From JASHVB01 sp963780805 (GTDB taxonomy: Bacteria > Pseudomonadota > Alphaproteobacteria > Acetobacterales > Acetobacteraceae), in NCBI GenBank assembly GCA_963780805.1, contig CAWADP010000020.1, positions 310,001 to 374,000 on the forward strand: a stretch of DNA of 64,000 bases, given 5' to 3'. Every line of letters begins with the position of its first letter. Position 1 is the stretch's first letter. Under the pieces are notes generated by a model. The model had not been told where the DNA came from. It did no database searches and was given only the letters and a program-made list of their open reading frames with translations. Position numbers and translations under genes: made by a program. Shown one piece after another: positions 38,991 to 48,215 of the stretch.

Positions 38991-40160
38991 ATGAATGTCG
39001 TCACCCGCCCTGACCCTGTCGCGCGGGCACGCGACATCGCCGCGTCGATTGCCGCCGCCGCGGATACGATCGAACGCATCCAGGAAATCCCCGAACCCCT
39101 GCTCTCCGAACTGCACGCGTCGCGCCTCTGGCGCATGTTCCTGCCGCGCGCCGTGGATGGCGACGAGGTCGAGCCGTGGGTCTATCTGCGCGCTGTCGAG
39201 GAACTTAGCCGGCACGACGGCTCGGTTGGCTGGAACGTCTTCGTCGCCAACAGTGCGTCGCTGATCGCGCCGGTTCTCGAACCTGAGACCATGCACACGA
39301 TCTTCGGTGACCCGCGCGCGATTGTCGCCTGGGGTCCACCCAACGCGTGCAAAGCGAAAGCGGTCCCGGGCGGTTATCGCATCAGCGGCGAATGGGGTTT
39401 CGCCAGTGGCTCGCGGCAGGCCAACTGGATGGGCGCGCATGCGCAGGTGGTGGAGCCCGATGGCTCGCTGCGCCGCAACGCCGCCGGACGCCCCACCCTG
39501 CGCACGCTGCTGTTCCCCGCCGAGCGTGCCACGCGCGTGGCGAACTGGAACACCATCGGCATGCGCGGCACCGCATCGGAAGGCTATCGGCTGCATGATC
39601 TGTTCGTGCCGGAAGCCTTCAGCGCGACGCGCGAGGATCCGACGCTGCGCCGCCTTCCCGGCAGGCTCTACGCCTTCCCGCAGCAGACGCTGTACCCGGT
39701 CGGGGTTGCCGGCGTGGCGTTTGGCATTGCGCGCGCCATGCTGGAGTCATTCATCGACCTGGCAACGCGCAAGACGCCGCGCGGGCAGGGGCGGCTGGCG
39801 GACAATGCGGTGGTGCAGGGCAACGTCGCGCGCATGCAGGCGCGGCTGGATGCGGGGCGAGCCTATGTGACCGAGACTCTGTCCGACATCTGGACGATGG
39901 CCGACGATGTGGGGGTGATCGATATTCCGGCGCGTGCGCGCGTGCGGCTGGCCTGCGCGCATGCGATCCAGGAGGCGATCGCGGTCGCCGACTTCACCTA
40001 CAAGGCAGCCGGCGTGGACGCGATCTTCGCCGGCACGCCGTTCGAACGGCGGTTCCGCGACATGCACACGCTGTCACAGCAGATCCAGTCGCGGGATGCG
40101 CATTTCGAAGCCGCCGGCCGCATATTGCTGGGGATCGAGCCGGAGGGGGCATTTTTCTGA
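38991..40160 (+). CDS. Acyl-CoA dehydrogenase-fold flavin monooxygenase (HsaA-like oxygenase)
   Basis: 389 residues starting MNVVTRPDPVARARDIA. It has the acyl-CoA dehydrogenase fold: helical N-terminal domain (PEPLLSELHASRLWRMFLPR), beta domain with GYRISGEWGFASGS, and a C-terminal helical bundle. The active-site Glu region of true acyl-CoA dehydrogenases is not evident, and the SVGWNVFVAN and GFASGSRQANW segments are characteristic of the two-component flavin-dependent hydroxylases (HsaA, HpaH-like, DszC). It probably needs a separate flavin reductase, not seen here. It is divergent from the alcohol dehydrogenase, so promoters should lie within 38791-38990. Confidence 0.85.
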   Translation: MNVVTRPDPVARARDIAASIAAAADTIERIQEIPEPLLSELHASRLWRMFLPRAVDGDEVEPWVYLRAVEELSRHDGSVGWNVFVANSASLIAPVLEPETMHTIFGDPRAIVAWGPPNACKAKAVPGGYRISGEWGFASGSRQANWMGAHAQVVEPDGSLRRNAAGRPTLRTLLFPAERATRVANWNTIGMRGTASEGYRLHDLFVPEAFSATREDPTLRRLPGRLYAFPQQTLYPVGVAGVAFGIARAMLESFIDLATRKTPRGQGRLADNAVVQGNVARMQARLDAGRAYVTETLSDIWTMADDVGVIDIPARARVRLACAHAIQEAIAVADFTYKAAGVDAIFAGTPFERRFRDMHTLSQQIQSRDAHFEAAGRILLGIEPEGAFF

Positions 40161-40226
40161 CACGGTGGCGCTGCGAGGCGTTGCCGCAGACAAACCCGCA
40201 ATGCCGGTGCGTTAACGTTTGTTTTA

Positions 40227-40272
40227 TTTTCAACACGGAGAAAGCGCGGAGAGCACGGTGTTCACGGAGGGA
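40227..40272. repeat. Left inverted repeat flanking the GxxExxY gene
   Basis: The segment contains CACGGAGA-type units. It pairs as an inverted repeat with 40675-40719, with about 36 of the first 43 positions matching. It lies immediately before the ATG of the GxxExxY gene and would also cover its ribosome-binding region. Confidence 0.8.
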
Positions 40273-40277
40273 GCGTT

Positions 40278-40652
40278 ATGCTTCTGGCGGAGCAACTGGC
40301 CGATCGCGTTATCCGGCTGGCGATCGAGGAGCACCAGCATACCGGCCCCGGTCTGTTGGAATCCGTGTACGAGCAATGCCTCTGCCACGAGCTGGAAGAA
40401 GCAGGGATTGCCTTCGTGCGGCAGGTTGCGATTCCTGTCATGTACAAAGGTTCACCCGTCAGCGAAGGATTCAAGGCAGACATTGTTGTTGCCGGCGCGC
40501 TGATCCTGGAGCTCAAGGCCGTCGCAGCGATCCTGCCGATCCGTGAGGTGCAACTCCGCACTTACCTGCGCATGAGTGGCATCCGGGTTGGCCTGCTGTT
40601 GAATTTCAACGTACCACGCCTGGTGGATGAACTCCGCCGCTACGTGGTATAG
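40278..40652 (+). CDS. GxxExxY family protein (PD-(D/E)XK-like fold)
   Basis: 124 residues, full length. The family signature is GPGLLESVYEQCL, with conserved ELEEAGI and a predicted nuclease-like core: FKADIVVAGALILELKAV matches D-x(n)-E-x-K of the PD-(D/E)XK fold. It ends LLLNFNVPRLVDELRRYV. The biochemical role is not established. The gene stands exactly between a pair of 45-base inverted repeats (40227-40272 and 40675-40719), which suggests it moved here as a unit. GGAGGGAGCG, part of the left repeat, serves as its ribosome site. Confidence 0.9.
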   Translation: MLLAEQLADRVIRLAIEEHQHTGPGLLESVYEQCLCHELEEAGIAFVRQVAIPVMYKGSPVSEGFKADIVVAGALILELKAVAAILPIREVQLRTYLRMSGIRVGLLLNFNVPRLVDELRRYVV

Positions 40653-40674
40653 CCGCCGCCGATGCGGTTCGCTC

Positions 40675-40719
40675 TTCTCCGTGTTCCCGGTGTTCTCCGC
40701 GCTGTCTCCGTGGTGAAAA
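40675..40719. repeat. Right inverted repeat flanking the GxxExxY gene
   Basis: The reverse complement reads TTTTCACCACGGAGACAGCG and onward. It matches the left copy TTTTCAACACGGAGAAAGCG with few differences. It lies 22 bases after the stop codon and could fold with the left copy in the transcript. Confidence 0.8.
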
Positions 40720-40957
40720 AACAATCAAGCGGACCGTCCCTGGCGGTCGGGTGTGGCTGCGAAGCTTGCCGAACACCCTTGGTCACAACAAAGGCTTTGC
40801 CGGTCAGGCGGCGCCGTGACGATCGCGCGTCGCAGTCAGCAGCTCCACGTCGCCGAGCCGATTGGTGGTTGCAACGCACTGGCGCGGGGCGCCGGCGATT
40901 GACGCGGACCTACCTCCCGGTATCGTCACCCGACGCCCGCGTCAGGAGCCGCAGCCC

Positions 40958-42259
40958 ATGCCCGAACTGAAGCCGATGACCGTGATCTATCCGGTGATGC
41001 CGGCGAAGGACGAAGCCGAACGCGCCGCGCTGCGCCCGATCGGACGCAACCGGCAACTCTATCAGAACGCGATCCACGGCGCGTCCGACATCGTGCGCGC
41101 CGCCGACGAGATGGGCCTGTGGGGCGTCGCCACCATCGAGCACCATTTCTGGTCGGAAGGCTACGAAGTCGCGCCGGCGCCTAGCGTCATCCAGGCCTAT
41201 TGGGCGGCGATCACCAAACGTATCAATGTCGGCGTGATCGGCTACGTGATGGCAACGCACAACCCGGTGCGCGTCGCGGAAGAAACCGCGGTGATCAACC
41301 AGCTGGCGCAGGGCCGCAGTTTCGTCGGCCTCGCGCGCGGCTATCAGTCGCGCTGGACCAACGTGATCGGCCAGCATTTCGGCGCGCGGGCGACCAAGTC
41401 GCCGAGCGCCGCGCTCTATAACGTGCAGACGCAGCTTGCGGGATTCTCGCAGGAGACGACCGGCAAACGGGACCTCGACGACGACGCCAAGAACCGCCGC
41501 ATCTTCGAAGACCACGTCGAGATCATGCTGAAGGCCTGGACCCAGGAAAGCTTCGACCACAAGAGCGACAACTGGCAGATCCCGTACCCGTACGACACCG
41601 GCGTCGATGATTGGCCATTGGCGCGCGCCGGCGTGACGCAACGCCTGGGCGCACCGGGTGAGATCGACGCGGAAGGCCACACGCGCCGCGTCGCCATGTG
41701 CCCGGCGCCGTGGACGCAGCCGCATCCGCCCGTGTTCGTCTCCGGCAGCGGCAGTCCCGACACCATCGCGTTCTGCGGCAAGCATGGCTTCGTGCCGACC
41801 TATTTCACCAACATCCAGTCGGCCGGCCCGCTGTCGGAGCATTTCCGCAAGGCGGCCGCGGCGTCGGGACGCTCGTTCCTGCCGGGAGAGAACCAGTGCA
41901 TGGTGCGCTGGATCCAGATCGGCAAGACGCGCGAGGATGCGCTGAACCGTATCCGTAACTATGACCTGGATATCTGGAAGAACTTCTATGCCGCGATGGG
42001 CCGCCGCAAGATCGAGAACGACGACTATTTTGGCTCGCTGGTCAGTTCCGGTCTGTTCGTGTTCGGTTCGGTGGAGGAAGTGCGGCGCGAGCTGCTGGAG
42101 CAATGGCGGGTGTTCCCGGCGGAATACATCACGCTGATCAACCACTACGCGCAGACGCCGAAGGAGGTGGTGATCGAGACGCTGGATACATTCCAGCGCC
42201 ACGTGAAGCCGGCGCTGGACGAGGTGATCCACAACGCCACGCGGCAGGCGGCCGAATAG
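40958..42259 (+). CDS. LLM-class flavin-dependent monooxygenase
   Basis: 433 residues starting MPELKPMTVIYPVM, with AGGAG upstream. It has a bacterial-luciferase-like TIM barrel: AADEMGLWGVATIEHHFWSE, then NVGVIGYVMATHNPVRVAEE, LAQGRSFVGLARGYQSRW and HPPVFVSGSGSPDTIAFC. The EHHF motif near residue 65 is typical of the alkanal monooxygenase alpha-like subgroup. It is distantly similar in layout to the gene at 61080-62264 of this window. It is probably an FMNH2-dependent oxygenase; the substrate is unknown. The open frame extends upstream to 40862, but that part lies outside the family. Confidence 0.9.
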   Translation: MPELKPMTVIYPVMPAKDEAERAALRPIGRNRQLYQNAIHGASDIVRAADEMGLWGVATIEHHFWSEGYEVAPAPSVIQAYWAAITKRINVGVIGYVMATHNPVRVAEETAVINQLAQGRSFVGLARGYQSRWTNVIGQHFGARATKSPSAALYNVQTQLAGFSQETTGKRDLDDDAKNRRIFEDHVEIMLKAWTQESFDHKSDNWQIPYPYDTGVDDWPLARAGVTQRLGAPGEIDAEGHTRRVAMCPAPWTQPHPPVFVSGSGSPDTIAFCGKHGFVPTYFTNIQSAGPLSEHFRKAAAASGRSFLPGENQCMVRWIQIGKTREDALNRIRNYDLDIWKNFYAAMGRRKIENDDYFGSLVSSGLFVFGSVEEVRRELLEQWRVFPAEYITLINHYAQTPKEVVIETLDTFQRHVKPALDEVIHNATRQAAE

Positions 42260-42574
42260 AGGCGGTTCGTGTCATGGCGCACGCAGGTGCACCATTCACG
42301 TCCTTTCCCGGCTGCAATCGCAAGACGTGGACGATGCGCCTTCGCGCGCCTTGAGATGGGGAGCGGCTGTCCTCCGCTCGTTTCGATCAGCGTGGGTCAC
42401 CGTCGCCGCCCGGTGGTCAACCGCCAGGCAAGCACGTGCCGGCGCGAGCGAGGTTGGCGCGAAGATAACGCCCCGGCCATGATCGCGCCTCTCCTGTAGT
42501 TCCAACCGCTGGGCAGACTGGATCGCAACATCCGCCCTGGCGTTGCTGCATGCAGTCGCGCACAGACACGCCAG

Positions 42575-42937
42575 ATGGCCTGGGGCGACCACGGAACCCT
42601 GTTCGACGCCTGCGGCGACGGATTCGCCGGGCGCATCTACCGCAACGCGCTGGCGAAGAAACTCGATCGCTGCCCCTTCACCGCCGAAGCCAAGCAGCGG
42701 TTCCGTGCGTGGGCCCCCGCGCAACGCCGCAAGGCTTCCGAGGCGATCACGAATTTGATCGAGAAAACCGGCGGACTGCCCGTGCGTCTCGATGGCATGA
42801 CGCAGACCTGCCACGCGCAGATGGCAAGCGCCGAGTATCGCACGGTGCGCAGGCGGCTCGAGGATTTCCATGTGGGCAAGATCGGGGCGGATGCGGTCGT
42901 CGCACAACCCTGCGATGCCGCTGAGATTACTCCGTGA
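42575..42937 (+). CDS. Hypothetical protein with four cysteines, possibly secreted and missing its signal peptide
   Basis: 120 residues, no recognised domain. The four cysteines are spread as DACGDG, DRCPFT, QTCHAQ and QPCDAA, suggesting two disulfides and an exported protein. No ribosome site precedes the ATG. In another frame just upstream, about 42513-42565, the sequence reads WIATSALALLHAVAHRHA, which looks like a signal peptide, so a one-base shift near 42570 may separate signal and mature parts. It stands between the LLM gene and the convergent OYE gene. Confidence is limited, though the composition is coding-like. Confidence 0.55.
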   Translation: MAWGDHGTLFDACGDGFAGRIYRNALAKKLDRCPFTAEAKQRFRAWAPAQRRKASEAITNLIEKTGGLPVRLDGMTQTCHAQMASAEYRTVRRRLEDFHVGKIGADAVVAQPCDAAEITP

Positions 42938-43026
42938 AATAACGGCCACCCCGGAAAACGGCAGCTCTCGAACGATCCGCCCCCCTCTTTCGGGTCTTTG
43001 CAGCAGGGGGCGATGCCCGGCGAGCG

Positions 43027-44107
43027 CTACAGCCCCGCCCGCAGATATTGCGGTGGCACCTCCGGCTTGACCCCCAGCGTTTTCGCGGCCCGCAGCGGCC
43101 ACGCCGGATCGGCCAGCACCGCGCGCGCCAACAGCACAACATCGGCACGACCGTTGGCGACGATCTCCGCCGCATGCGTCGCTTCGGTGATCAAGCCCAC
43201 GGCGCCGGTGGCGATGCCGGCATCGTGCTTCACCGCCTCGGCGAACGGCACCTGATAACCCGGGTGCAGCGACGGAATCCGCTGATCCGCCGCCACGCCG
43301 CCGGACGAACAATCGATCAGGTCCACATCGCCCCGCGCCGCGATGCGCCGGCACAGCGCGACCGTGTCGTCGATCATCAGCCCGCTCGGGACCCAATCGG
43401 TACAGGACAGCCGTACCCCATAGCGGCAGCTCGTCAGGCCACTCGCCGCGGATCGCGTCGAGCGTCTCCATCAGGAAGCGGCTACGTCCGATCGGATCGC
43501 CGCCGTACGCGTCGTTGCGACGATTACTGATCGGCGAGAGGAACGAATGTGCCAGGTACCCGTGCGCTCCGTGCAGCTCAAGAACGCGGAAGCCCGCCTC
43601 CCGCGCCATCCGCGCCGCGGCGGCAAACTGCCCGCCAATCTCGGCAATCTCGCCCACAGTTAGCATATGCGGGTCGGTGGCGCCGGCCACCATCGGCACC
43701 GGGCTCGGCGCCAGCGGTACCCAGCCGCCATCCTGCGGAGCGATCGGCGCGCCGCCCTCCCACGGCCGCGCGACCGACGCCTTGCGTCCGGCATGGGCGA
43801 GCTGAATGCCTGGCACCGCGCCACCGCGTTCGATGATCGCCACCACACGCCGCAGCAGCGCCTGGTGCGTTTCGTTCCACAATCCCAGGTAGTGGTGCGT
43901 GATGCGGCCGACCGCGGAGACATGCGTCGCCTCGGTGAACACGATGCCCGCGCCGCCCATGGCGCGCGCGCCCAGGTGCTGCAAGTGCCAGTCGTCGCCG
44001 AGCCCGTCGGTAGCGCTGTACTGGCACATCGGCGATACCACGATGCGGTTGCGGGCGGTGACGGAACGGAAAGTGATCGGCTGAAAGAGCAGGGGAGTGT
44101 GGGGCAT
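43027..44107 (-). CDS. NADH:flavin oxidoreductase, Old Yellow Enzyme family (YqjM/NamA-like), one frameshift
   Basis: The corrected length is 359 residues. It starts MPHTPLLFQPITFRSVTARN at 44107. The YqjM-type Cys is in VVSPMCQYSATDG. The FMN and substrate-binding blocks are GIQLAHAGRKASV, ELHGAHGYLAHSFLSP and YGGDPIGRSRFL. The C-terminal half (VRLSCTDWVPSGLM, then LIDCSSGG and ARAVLADPAWPLRAA) is in another frame. One extra C near 43424 explains the break. The family reduces activated C=C bonds with NADPH. Everything needed for activity is present if the shift is a sequence error. Confidence 0.9.
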
Positions 44108-44274
44108 TCGCGGTGGATTCCTTGTGAGCGTTCGTCGGTGCATCCATCGCGGGTGCCGTATTGCGACGCGCGCAGCGGCGCAGCACTCTCCTGCCATGAG
44201 GAGCGTGGCTGGGATGCTGACCCGCCGTGCTCCCCGCGACGACCCTGGTGGACGCAACGCGCGAGAGGTCCTGC

Positions 44275-44850
44275 ATGCCCCAACCCGATCACATCTCCAA
44301 GCTTGGCGTGCCTGACCAGGCTTCGCTGGACCCCGACCTGCGGGCCATCTGGCGCAAATGCGTGGAGAAGCTTGGCTTCGTGCCCAACGTCTACAGCGCC
44401 TACAGCCTGAAGCCGCAGCGGCTGCGCCACTTCATGGCGATGTACAACGAGATCATGCTGTCCGACTCGGGCCTGTCGAAGCTGGAGCGGGAGATGGTGG
44501 CCGTCGTCGTATCCTCGGCGAACCGCTGCTACTACTGCCTGGTGGCGCATGGCGCGGCGGTGCGCATGCTGTCCGGCGATCCCGAGCTGGGCGAGATGAT
44601 GGCGCTGAACTACCGCGTGGCGAAGCTGGATGCGCGGCAGCGCGCCATGCTGGATTACGCCTGGAAAATGACGGCCACGCCGTGGCTGGTCGAGGATGCC
44701 GACCGCGACGCACTGCGTGCGGCCGGTCTGTCGAACGAGGACAGTTTCGACCTCGCCGAGACGGTGGCGTTCTTCAACCTGTCGAACCGCATGGCGTCGG
44801 CTACTGACATGATGCCGAACCACGAATACCATCACGCCGCGCGTGGTTGA
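44275..44850 (+). CDS. AhpD-like/carboxymuconolactone decarboxylase-family protein (peroxidase-related)
   Basis: 191 residues, ATG at 44275 behind GAGAGG. The AhpD-like helical core carries the redox pair and proton relay in ANRCYYCLVAHGAAVR (CxxC then His). This subgroup (uncharacterised peroxidase-related, about 190 residues) ends with a segment like NRMASATDMMPNHEYH, present here. It probably reduces peroxides or an oxidised partner; no AhpC gene is adjacent. It is divergent from the OYE gene, so the two may share the region 44108-44274 for promoters. Confidence 0.88.
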   Translation: MPQPDHISKLGVPDQASLDPDLRAIWRKCVEKLGFVPNVYSAYSLKPQRLRHFMAMYNEIMLSDSGLSKLEREMVAVVVSSANRCYYCLVAHGAAVRMLSGDPELGEMMALNYRVAKLDARQRAMLDYAWKMTATPWLVEDADRDALRAAGLSNEDSFDLAETVAFFNLSNRMASATDMMPNHEYHHAARG

Positions 44851-45051
44851 CAGCCGTGACAAGGGGAGGGGGAAGGCTTCTGCTCCGATCGCCGTTTCAT
44901 TCAAGGCGGGTCGGCCACCGGGCCGGTGGTCAACTCGCAATGACAGTCTCGCAATGACAGTCTGGGTCCGGCACCTATCGTCAGAGCCAGCGCAATACTG
45001 ACCAATCAAGCGTGCGCATCGGCGCGACGCCGGATTCAAGGGAGCGAAACC

Positions 45052-46137
45052 ATGCTGTTCTCATGCCTGCCGGAGGGTGCCCGCATTCCCGGCCGTTTCC
45101 CCGGTCCGCCGCATCCGCGCGGCAAGTGGTTCACGCTCGACATCCACTGTCATTGGACCAGCCCCAGGGCGGCGGCGATGGTGGAGGGCAACGACGCCGT
45201 GTCGCGCTGGTTCCTCGAAACCGCGGCGAGCCCGCAAAGCCAGGCGGTCAACCGGCAGAACGCCGTGCGCACGCGCCCGCAGGGCACCTCCGCCGAGCAA
45301 CGCATCGCCGACATGGACCTGATGGGCATCGACATGCAGGCGGTCTCGCCGGCGCCGCGGCAGACGTATTACGGCGCCGATCCGGATCTCGGCCTGGCGA
45401 CCGCCCGCGTGCTGAACGACGAAATCGCCGACATCGTCGCGCGCTATCCCGATCGCTTCACCGGCCTGGGGACGATCCCGCTGCAAGCGCCCGACCTGGC
45501 GATCGCCGAGTTGGAACGGCTGCACAAGTCGCTCGGCATGCGTGGCATCGAGATCCTGACCCACGTGGCCGGCGAGGATCTTTCCGCCGAACGATTTCGA
45601 AAACTGTTCCAGCGCATCGAGGAGCTCGGGCTGCTGGTGTTCATGCACCCGGACGGCTTCACCGAGGCGCGGCGCTTCCACGACCATTACTTTGCCAACG
45701 TGATCGGCAATCCGCTGGATACCACGGTGGCGCTGCATCACCTGATCTTCGGCGGCGTGCTGGAAGATTGCCCGCGGCTGAAGCTGGTGGCGGCGCATGG
45801 CGGCGGCTATCTGCCGGCCTATGCCGGGCGCATCGACCATGCGGCGTCGGCCAGGCCGGATACCGGTGAAAAGCTGAAGGAGATGCCAGGTGTCTATCTG
45901 CGGCGCCTCTATTTCGACTCGCTGGTCTACACGCATGCGCAGCTTGAATATCTGGTGGCGCAGTATGGCGCCGACCACATCCTGGTCGGCACCGACTATC
46001 CGGCGGATATGGGCGAGATCGACCCGATCGGCTTTGTCGAAGGCGCGCCCGGGCTGGATGACACGACCCGGCGGGCGATCCTGGGGGGCAACGCGGCCCG
46101 TCTGTTGGGGATCGCGGTGGGGGATGCATCGCGTTGA
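45052..46137 (+). CDS. Amidohydrolase-family protein (ACMSD-like decarboxylase group)
   Basis: 361 residues. It has the TIM-barrel metal-dependent hydrolase fold of the 2-amino-3-carboxymuconate-6-semialdehyde decarboxylase group (amidohydrolase_2). The HxH zinc pair is TLDIHCHW. Other metal and active-site blocks are LVFMHPDGF, KLVAAHGGGYLPAYAGR and ILVGTDYPADMG, the last with the metal-binding Asp. Members decarboxylate or hydrolyse ring-cleavage products of aromatic compounds, which fits the nearby monooxygenases, but the substrate is unknown. The ATG at 45052 is preceded by GGGAGCG. Confidence 0.9.
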   Translation: MLFSCLPEGARIPGRFPGPPHPRGKWFTLDIHCHWTSPRAAAMVEGNDAVSRWFLETAASPQSQAVNRQNAVRTRPQGTSAEQRIADMDLMGIDMQAVSPAPRQTYYGADPDLGLATARVLNDEIADIVARYPDRFTGLGTIPLQAPDLAIAELERLHKSLGMRGIEILTHVAGEDLSAERFRKLFQRIEELGLLVFMHPDGFTEARRFHDHYFANVIGNPLDTTVALHHLIFGGVLEDCPRLKLVAAHGGGYLPAYAGRIDHAASARPDTGEKLKEMPGVYLRRLYFDSLVYTHAQLEYLVAQYGADHILVGTDYPADMGEIDPIGFVEGAPGLDDTTRRAILGGNAARLLGIAVGDASR

Positions 46138-46386
46138 CGCGCGGCAGACGCGGCATGTAGTGCGGAAAAACGAGGTGCAGTCCGCCGGCGTTTCTCACGG
46201 CGGACCGCGCTGGGCTTGTCCACCCTGCGTCTGCGTATCGCCGACATGCGCCTTACCGTCACGTCGGCTATTCCTTGCCGATCAGGAATCCGGGCGCCGT
46301 TTTAACTGTTGGTTAACCTTTCCAGCATAGAGTGCCTGCGTGTCTTTCTGCGCCAGGAAGGCGTAGCTGCAACAGGTCGTTCTGCC

Positions 46387-46710
46387 ATGCCGACCGATCT
46401 CAGCGTTCAGGCTGTCGGCCCGGTTGTCGGCGCGAGTGAAAACCCGGCCCAGCCGAAGCCACAGACGTTTACCCCACCGGCGCAGGCGCCGCCGTCGTCG
46501 GCGCCGGTGCTGGTCACCAACCCGACGCTGCGTTTCGACGTGGCATCGGGGCTGGTGGTGATCGAGTACCATGATGCCGCCGGTGACGTCACCACATCGA
46601 TCCCGACGCTGCGCCAGCTCGAAGCCTATCGCCAGTGGAGCCAGCCGTTGCCCGGCCAGACCTCGGCCCCGGGGTCGGGTGTTCCCACTGCGGCAACCCG
46701 CAAGGCCTGA
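46387..46710 (+). CDS. FlaG-like small protein
   Basis: 107 residues. The N-terminal 50 are Pro/Ala/Val-rich and look disordered. The C-terminal half (LRFDVASGLVVIEYHDAAG, DVTTSIPTLRQLEAYR) resembles the beta-hairpin plus helix of FlaG proteins, which have F-x-x-D-x-x-L-V-V-x-V-x-D-x-x-T-x-E-V-I-x-x-I-P. FlaG influences flagellar filament length in other bacteria. No other flagellar gene is in view, so the assignment is tentative. It ends 27 bases before the glycosyltransferase gene, which may be co-transcribed; flagellin glycosylation would link the two, but this is speculation. Confidence 0.65.
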   Translation: MPTDLSVQAVGPVVGASENPAQPKPQTFTPPAQAPPSSAPVLVTNPTLRFDVASGLVVIEYHDAAGDVTTSIPTLRQLEAYRQWSQPLPGQTSAPGSGVPTAATRKA

Positions 46711-46737
46711 TCTGGCCGGCCACGGGCGAACCCAACC

Positions 46738-47680
46738 ATGACATTGCCGCGTTTGCTCCTGGCCGACCGCGTGAAGGGCGAGCATGACAGCTTCCTGCGG
46801 CCGCTGCTGCCGGCGCTGCGGCGACAGGTACGACGTGCGCTTCGTCTCTCTGCCGCCGGGCGAGGCCTTAGCCCAAGCAATCGCCGGTTCCGACATGGTG
46901 TGGTTGGAATGGTGCTGGGACCATGCGGTATGGGCCACCACCTCGGGCGTTTTGGCCGGCCGGCCATGCGTCCTGCGCCTGCACTCGATCGAGGCGTTGC
47001 AGACGGATTTCCCCGCTCGCGTGGACTGGACGCAGGTGCACCGGCTGGTGCTGGTCGGCGCTGACATCGATGCGCTGTTGGCCATTCGTTTCCCCACCAT
47101 TGGCGACGTCGTGGCGAGGCGGCAAATCGCCAATGGCATTGACCTGGCCCGGTTCGCGCCAGGCGCGCCGGACCGATTCCGTGTCGGCTGGGTGGGCCAT
47201 GTGGAGCCGAAGAAGAATCCCATGCTGCTGCTGCAGATCGCGCACCGGCTGCGGCAGTGCGATCCGCGTTACACGTTCCACGCCGCCGGCGCCTTCACGG
47301 ACCTGCGCACGTTGCGTTATTTGCGGCAGGCGATCCCAGCGCTCGGCCTCGTCGATGCCGTACGGTTTGAAGGCCCCGTGGCCGACATGCCGGCCTGGTA
47401 CGGTGACAAAGGCGTGCTGCTGTCCACCAGCCTGTACGAAAGCTTCGGCATGGCCATCGGCGAGGCGATGGCCGTCGGCGCCTTCCCCGTGGTACACGCT
47501 TTCCCCGGTGCGGACCAATTATGGCCGCCGGAATGTCTGTTCTTGGCGATCGACGACGCGGTGGCACTGATCCGTTCGGCGCGGGCGGGGTTGTACCGCG
47601 ACTGGGTGGCGGAACGCTACGCGCTGGAGCAGCAGGAGGCCGCGGTCCTGCGGATGTTGGGGGAGCTGGCACCGCGCTGA
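46738..47680 (+). CDS. Glycosyltransferase, GT4-like (GT-B fold), one frameshift
   Basis: The corrected length is 313 residues. It begins MTLPRLLLADRVKGEHDSF and shifts frame near 46828, where one extra base separates LPALRRQ from YDVRFVSLPPGEAL. The second Rossmann half has RFRVGWVGHVEPKKNPMLLL, typical of retaining GT4 enzymes, and the donor-binding block SLYESFGMAIGEAMAVG with its E-x7-E pattern. The acceptor and sugar are unknown. The protein is shorter than typical GT4 members (350-400) because the N-terminal domain is compact. All catalytic blocks lie in the longer second frame. Confidence 0.82.
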
Positions 47681-47734
47681 TCGCGCCTGTCGATGCAGCG
47701 CGAGACAGCTTGCCCTGTGTCATTACAGCGTGCC

Positions 47735-48069
47735 CTATCTGGCACGACGGTCGTCAGCAGCAGCGTGTACAATGCCCAATGCGTCACGCGCGCGATCACC
47801 AAAAGCAGTCCCTGGTCCAGAGCGGCAGCATGCGCCTTTGGTCATACGCCAGCACAGGCGGATCATCAGCACGACACCAAGAACGATCCGCAGCGCTATG
47901 TGCACGGACCGGTAATCCACTTGCGCCGCGCCGCTCGGCGCGAAGTCGATGGTCCGGCCGATCATCCAGATCGCCGCCACCAACAGCGCGGTGAGCCAGT
48001 GCATTACGATGGTCGCGCCGGCGTGAGACCCTGCGCCGCCGCAGGATCACTGGCGATGGATCGGGACAT
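47735..48069 (-). pseudogene. Degraded cytochrome b561 gene
   Basis: The remnant starts at the ATG at 48069 (MSRSIASDPAAAQGLTPAR), then needs a frame change to read TIVMHWLTALLVAAIWMIG, the first heme-binding helix with its His. VDYRSVHIALRIVLGVVLMI follows, with RLCWRMTKG. Another shift near 47820 leads to VIARVTHWALYTLLLTTVV in a third frame. The last third of the family, two helices and a heme His, is missing. With two shifts and a truncation this is a true relic, unlike the single-base cases elsewhere in the window. Confidence 0.7.
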
Positions 48070-48117
48070 GCAGAATCTCTGGTGCAGTGGCGCTACGGTT
48101 GGTGGCCATTTTCGCGT

Positions 48118-48209
48118 GTCATTGCCAGCGCAGCGAAGCAATCACCCGGAGGGCACTCGGCGGGCACGCACGTCACGCGCGGCAGATTGTTTCGCTGGCT
48201 CGCAATGAC
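48118..48209. repeat. Palindromic intergenic repeat of the GTCATTGCGAGC...GCAATGAC type
   Basis: The arms 48118-48142 and 48186-48209 are imperfect inverted copies of a widespread intergenic element (core AGCGAAGCAAT / ATTGTTTCGCT). It lies between the cytochrome b561 relic and the end of mbfA. Short pieces of the same sequence (TCGCAATGACAGTC, twice in tandem) occur near 44934-44961. Confidence 0.75.
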
Positions 48210-48215
48210 ACCCTG

